Source: an uncultured Eubacteriaceae bacterium
GTDB taxonomy: Bacteria; Bacillota; Clostridia; Eubacteriales; Eubacteriaceae
Assembly (NCBI GenBank): GCA_947625585.1
Contig: CANQOZ010000060.1
Coordinates: 1 to 7,607, forward strand
DNA: 7,607 nt
Direction: 5' to 3'
A program made the position numbers and the translations under genes. This document shows, piece after piece, positions 6,407 to 7,607 of this stretch. The notes beneath the pieces are model-generated. The model worked only from the letters and a program-made list of their open reading frames with translations, had not been told where the DNA came from and searched no databases. Every line of letters begins with the position of its first letter. Within the stretch, counting starts at the first letter, position 1.

Positions 6407-7240
6407 ATGAATTATAGAGATGCCTTAATCTATTCAATAGAAGAATTGTCCAGTATTGAAAATCCCGATCTAGAAGCTTTAAAAATTCTCCAATACGTTA
6501 CCGGTAAAGATAATCTTACTATTTTTACAAATCCTGAACAAAATATTTCAAAAAATGAAGAAATCAGCCTTAAAGAAATTATTTTTAAAAGAAAACAACA
6601 TAAGCCATTAGCCTATATTATAGGGGAAGAGGAATTCTTGGGTATTCGTTTTAAAGTAAATCATAATACTTTAATTCCAAGATTAGATACAGAATTTATT
6701 GTAAACGAAACTGAAGAAATAATTAAACAATATAATCATCAAAATATAAAAATTCTAGACTTATGCTGTGGTAGCGGAGTAATTGGACTTTCTTTAAAGA
6801 AATTTTATCCTGAAACAAATTTAACTCTCTCTGATGTTTCAAAAGAAGCTCTAGAGGTAACAAAAGCTAACTCATTTAACTTAAATTTAAAATCTACTGT
6901 AATTCATTCCAATTTATTTAACAAAATCAAAGGCAAGTTTCATATAATAGTATCAAACCCACCTTATATCCCTTTAAATGAATATAAAGAGCTTGCAAAA
7001 GAAATTGTTGATTATGAACCAAAATCAGCATTAGTAGCTGGTGAAAATGGGTATTGCTTTCATAGGCAGATAATTAAACAAAGTAAAAAATACTTAAAAG
7101 AAAATGGCTGGTTATTGTTGGAATGTGGATATAACCAGGGTAAAAACTTAAGAGAGATGTTCGAATTAGAGGGATTTAAGAATATAGAAATAATAAATGA
7201 TTTTGCCGGGTATAATAGAGTTGTAAAAGCGCAAATATAG
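6407..7240 (+). CDS. prmC: Peptide chain release factor N5-glutamine methyltransferase
   Basis: PrmC (HemK) methylates the Gln of the GGQ motif in release factors RF1 and RF2 with S-adenosylmethionine, which they need for efficient peptide release. The 277-aa length is normal. Residues 1-70 form the helical release-factor-binding domain. LIPRLDTE (89-96) matches the family's LIPRPETE. ILDLCCGSGVIGLSL (116-130) is SAM motif I, with CC where DLGTGSG is usual. SNPPYIP (183-189) holds the NPPY motif that binds the target glutamine amide. The ATG at 6407 fits the family N-terminus and there is no nearby in-frame Met, yet no ribosome site exists because the rpmE terminator stands directly before it. 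prfA, often next to prmC, is not here. efp follows after 55 bases. The function is well supported; how it is expressed is unclear. Confidence 0.95.
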   Translation: MNYRDALIYSIEELSSIENPDLEALKILQYVTGKDNLTIFTNPEQNISKNEEISLKEIIFKRKQHKPLAYIIGEEEFLGIRFKVNHNTLIPRLDTEFIVNETEEIIKQYNHQNIKILDLCCGSGVIGLSLKKFYPETNLTLSDVSKEALEVTKANSFNLNLKSTVIHSNLFNKIKGKFHIIVSNPPYIPLNEYKELAKEIVDYEPKSALVAGENGYCFHRQIIKQSKKYLKENGWLLLECGYNQGKNLREMFELEGFKNIEIINDFAGYNRVVKAQI

Positions 7241-7256
7241 CGGTCATTTATGATAA

Positions 7257-7262
7257 TATAAT
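7257..7262 (+). promoter_or_regulatory. Candidate efp promoter -10
   Basis: A perfect TATAAT lies in the prmC-efp gap and would start transcription near 7270, about 26 bases before the efp ATG. No -35 at 16-18 bases is recognisable, so this is a weak call; efp may also be read from upstream. Confidence 0.25.
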
Positions 7263-7295
7263 TTTAAACACCCGATAATAATTAGGAGGAATAAA

Positions 7296-7607
7296 ATGAT
7301 ATCAGCTGGTGAGTTTCGAAATGGAGTGACATTTGAAATGGATGGAACCGTTTGGCAAGTTGTTCACTTTCAACATGTAAAACCTGGAAAGGGTGCTGCA
7401 TTTGTACGTACTAAATTAAAGAATGTTATAACAGGAGCTGTAGTTGAAAAAACATTCAGTCCTACAGAAAAATTTCCAAGAGCCCATATTGATACCAAAG
7501 AAATGCAGTATCTTTATAATGATGGAGATGTTTACTATTTTATGGATCCAGATTCATTTGAACAGATTCCATTAAGTAGAGATCAGGTAGAAGAAGCAAT
7601 CAAATAT
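7296..7607 (+). CDS. efp: Elongation factor P, N-terminal part
   Basis: EF-P enters the ribosome beside the peptidyl site and relieves stalling at polyproline stretches. The visible 104 residues start MISAGEFRNGVTFEMDGTVW and cover the KOW-like domain I and the start of the first OB domain; the gene runs off the right edge (the family is about 185 aa). The tip loop HVKPGKGAAF (27-36) carries Lys32, the residue modified in EF-P. In Bacillus the same position bears 5-aminopentanol, and the PGKG context here is of that type. The start is fixed by AGGAGG at 7284-7289, six bases before the ATG. It follows prmC in the same direction with a possible promoter of its own. Confidence 0.97.
   Translation, partial: MISAGEFRNGVTFEMDGTVWQVVHFQHVKPGKGAAFVRTKLKNVITGAVVEKTFSPTEKFPRAHIDTKEMQYLYNDGDVYYFMDPDSFEQIPLSRDQVEEAIKY

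Overview
The window is an AT-rich bacterial chromosome segment made of conserved housekeeping genes. The gene set is holA, rpsT, lepA, rho, rpmE, prmC and efp. A four-cysteine (zinc-type) L31, a Bacillus-like EF-P loop and strong AGGAGG ribosome sites before rpsT and efp point to a low-GC Bacillota, probably of clostridial type. I cannot place it more finely. TGA is a normal stop (end of holA) and Trp is TGG, so the code is standard. I see no insertion sequence, integrase, CRISPR array, tRNA or rRNA.

Layout. Positions 1-530 (minus) hold the N-terminal third of a MalY/PatB-type PLP enzyme that runs off the left edge. Divergent from it is holA (plus), the DNA polymerase III delta subunit. About 330 bp without a credible gene follow, then a 44-bp near-perfect palindrome and a classical terminator that close rpsT (minus, S20) from the other side. 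rpsT is divergent from lepA (EF4). lepA is followed, after a 161-nt spacer with hairpins and no clear terminator, by rho, then rpmE (L31), a strong intrinsic terminator, prmC (release-factor glutamine methyltransferase) and the first 104 codons of efp (EF-P), which runs off the right edge.

Functional theme. Most genes serve translation and its quality: S20 and L31 are ribosomal proteins, EF4 and EF-P rescue or smooth elongation, and PrmC activates the release factors. Rho couples transcription termination to translation, and HolA loads the replicative clamp. The MalY-like gene is an unrelated neighbour. prfA, often found between rpmE and prmC in Bacillota, is absent from this spot.

The most unusual item is Rho. 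At 568 aa it is about 140 residues longer than the Bacillus or Escherichia proteins. It carries two tandem cold-shock-type RNA-binding domains instead of one, preceded by an Asn/Gln-rich charged linker. The two domains keep different subsets of the known RNA-contact residues. Secondary points are a cre-like (LacI/CcpA-family) operator sequence at the centre of the palindrome between holA and rpsT, a terminator whose T-tract ends five bases before the prmC start codon, and four genes (holA, lepA, rho, prmC) with no recognisable Shine-Dalgarno sequence.
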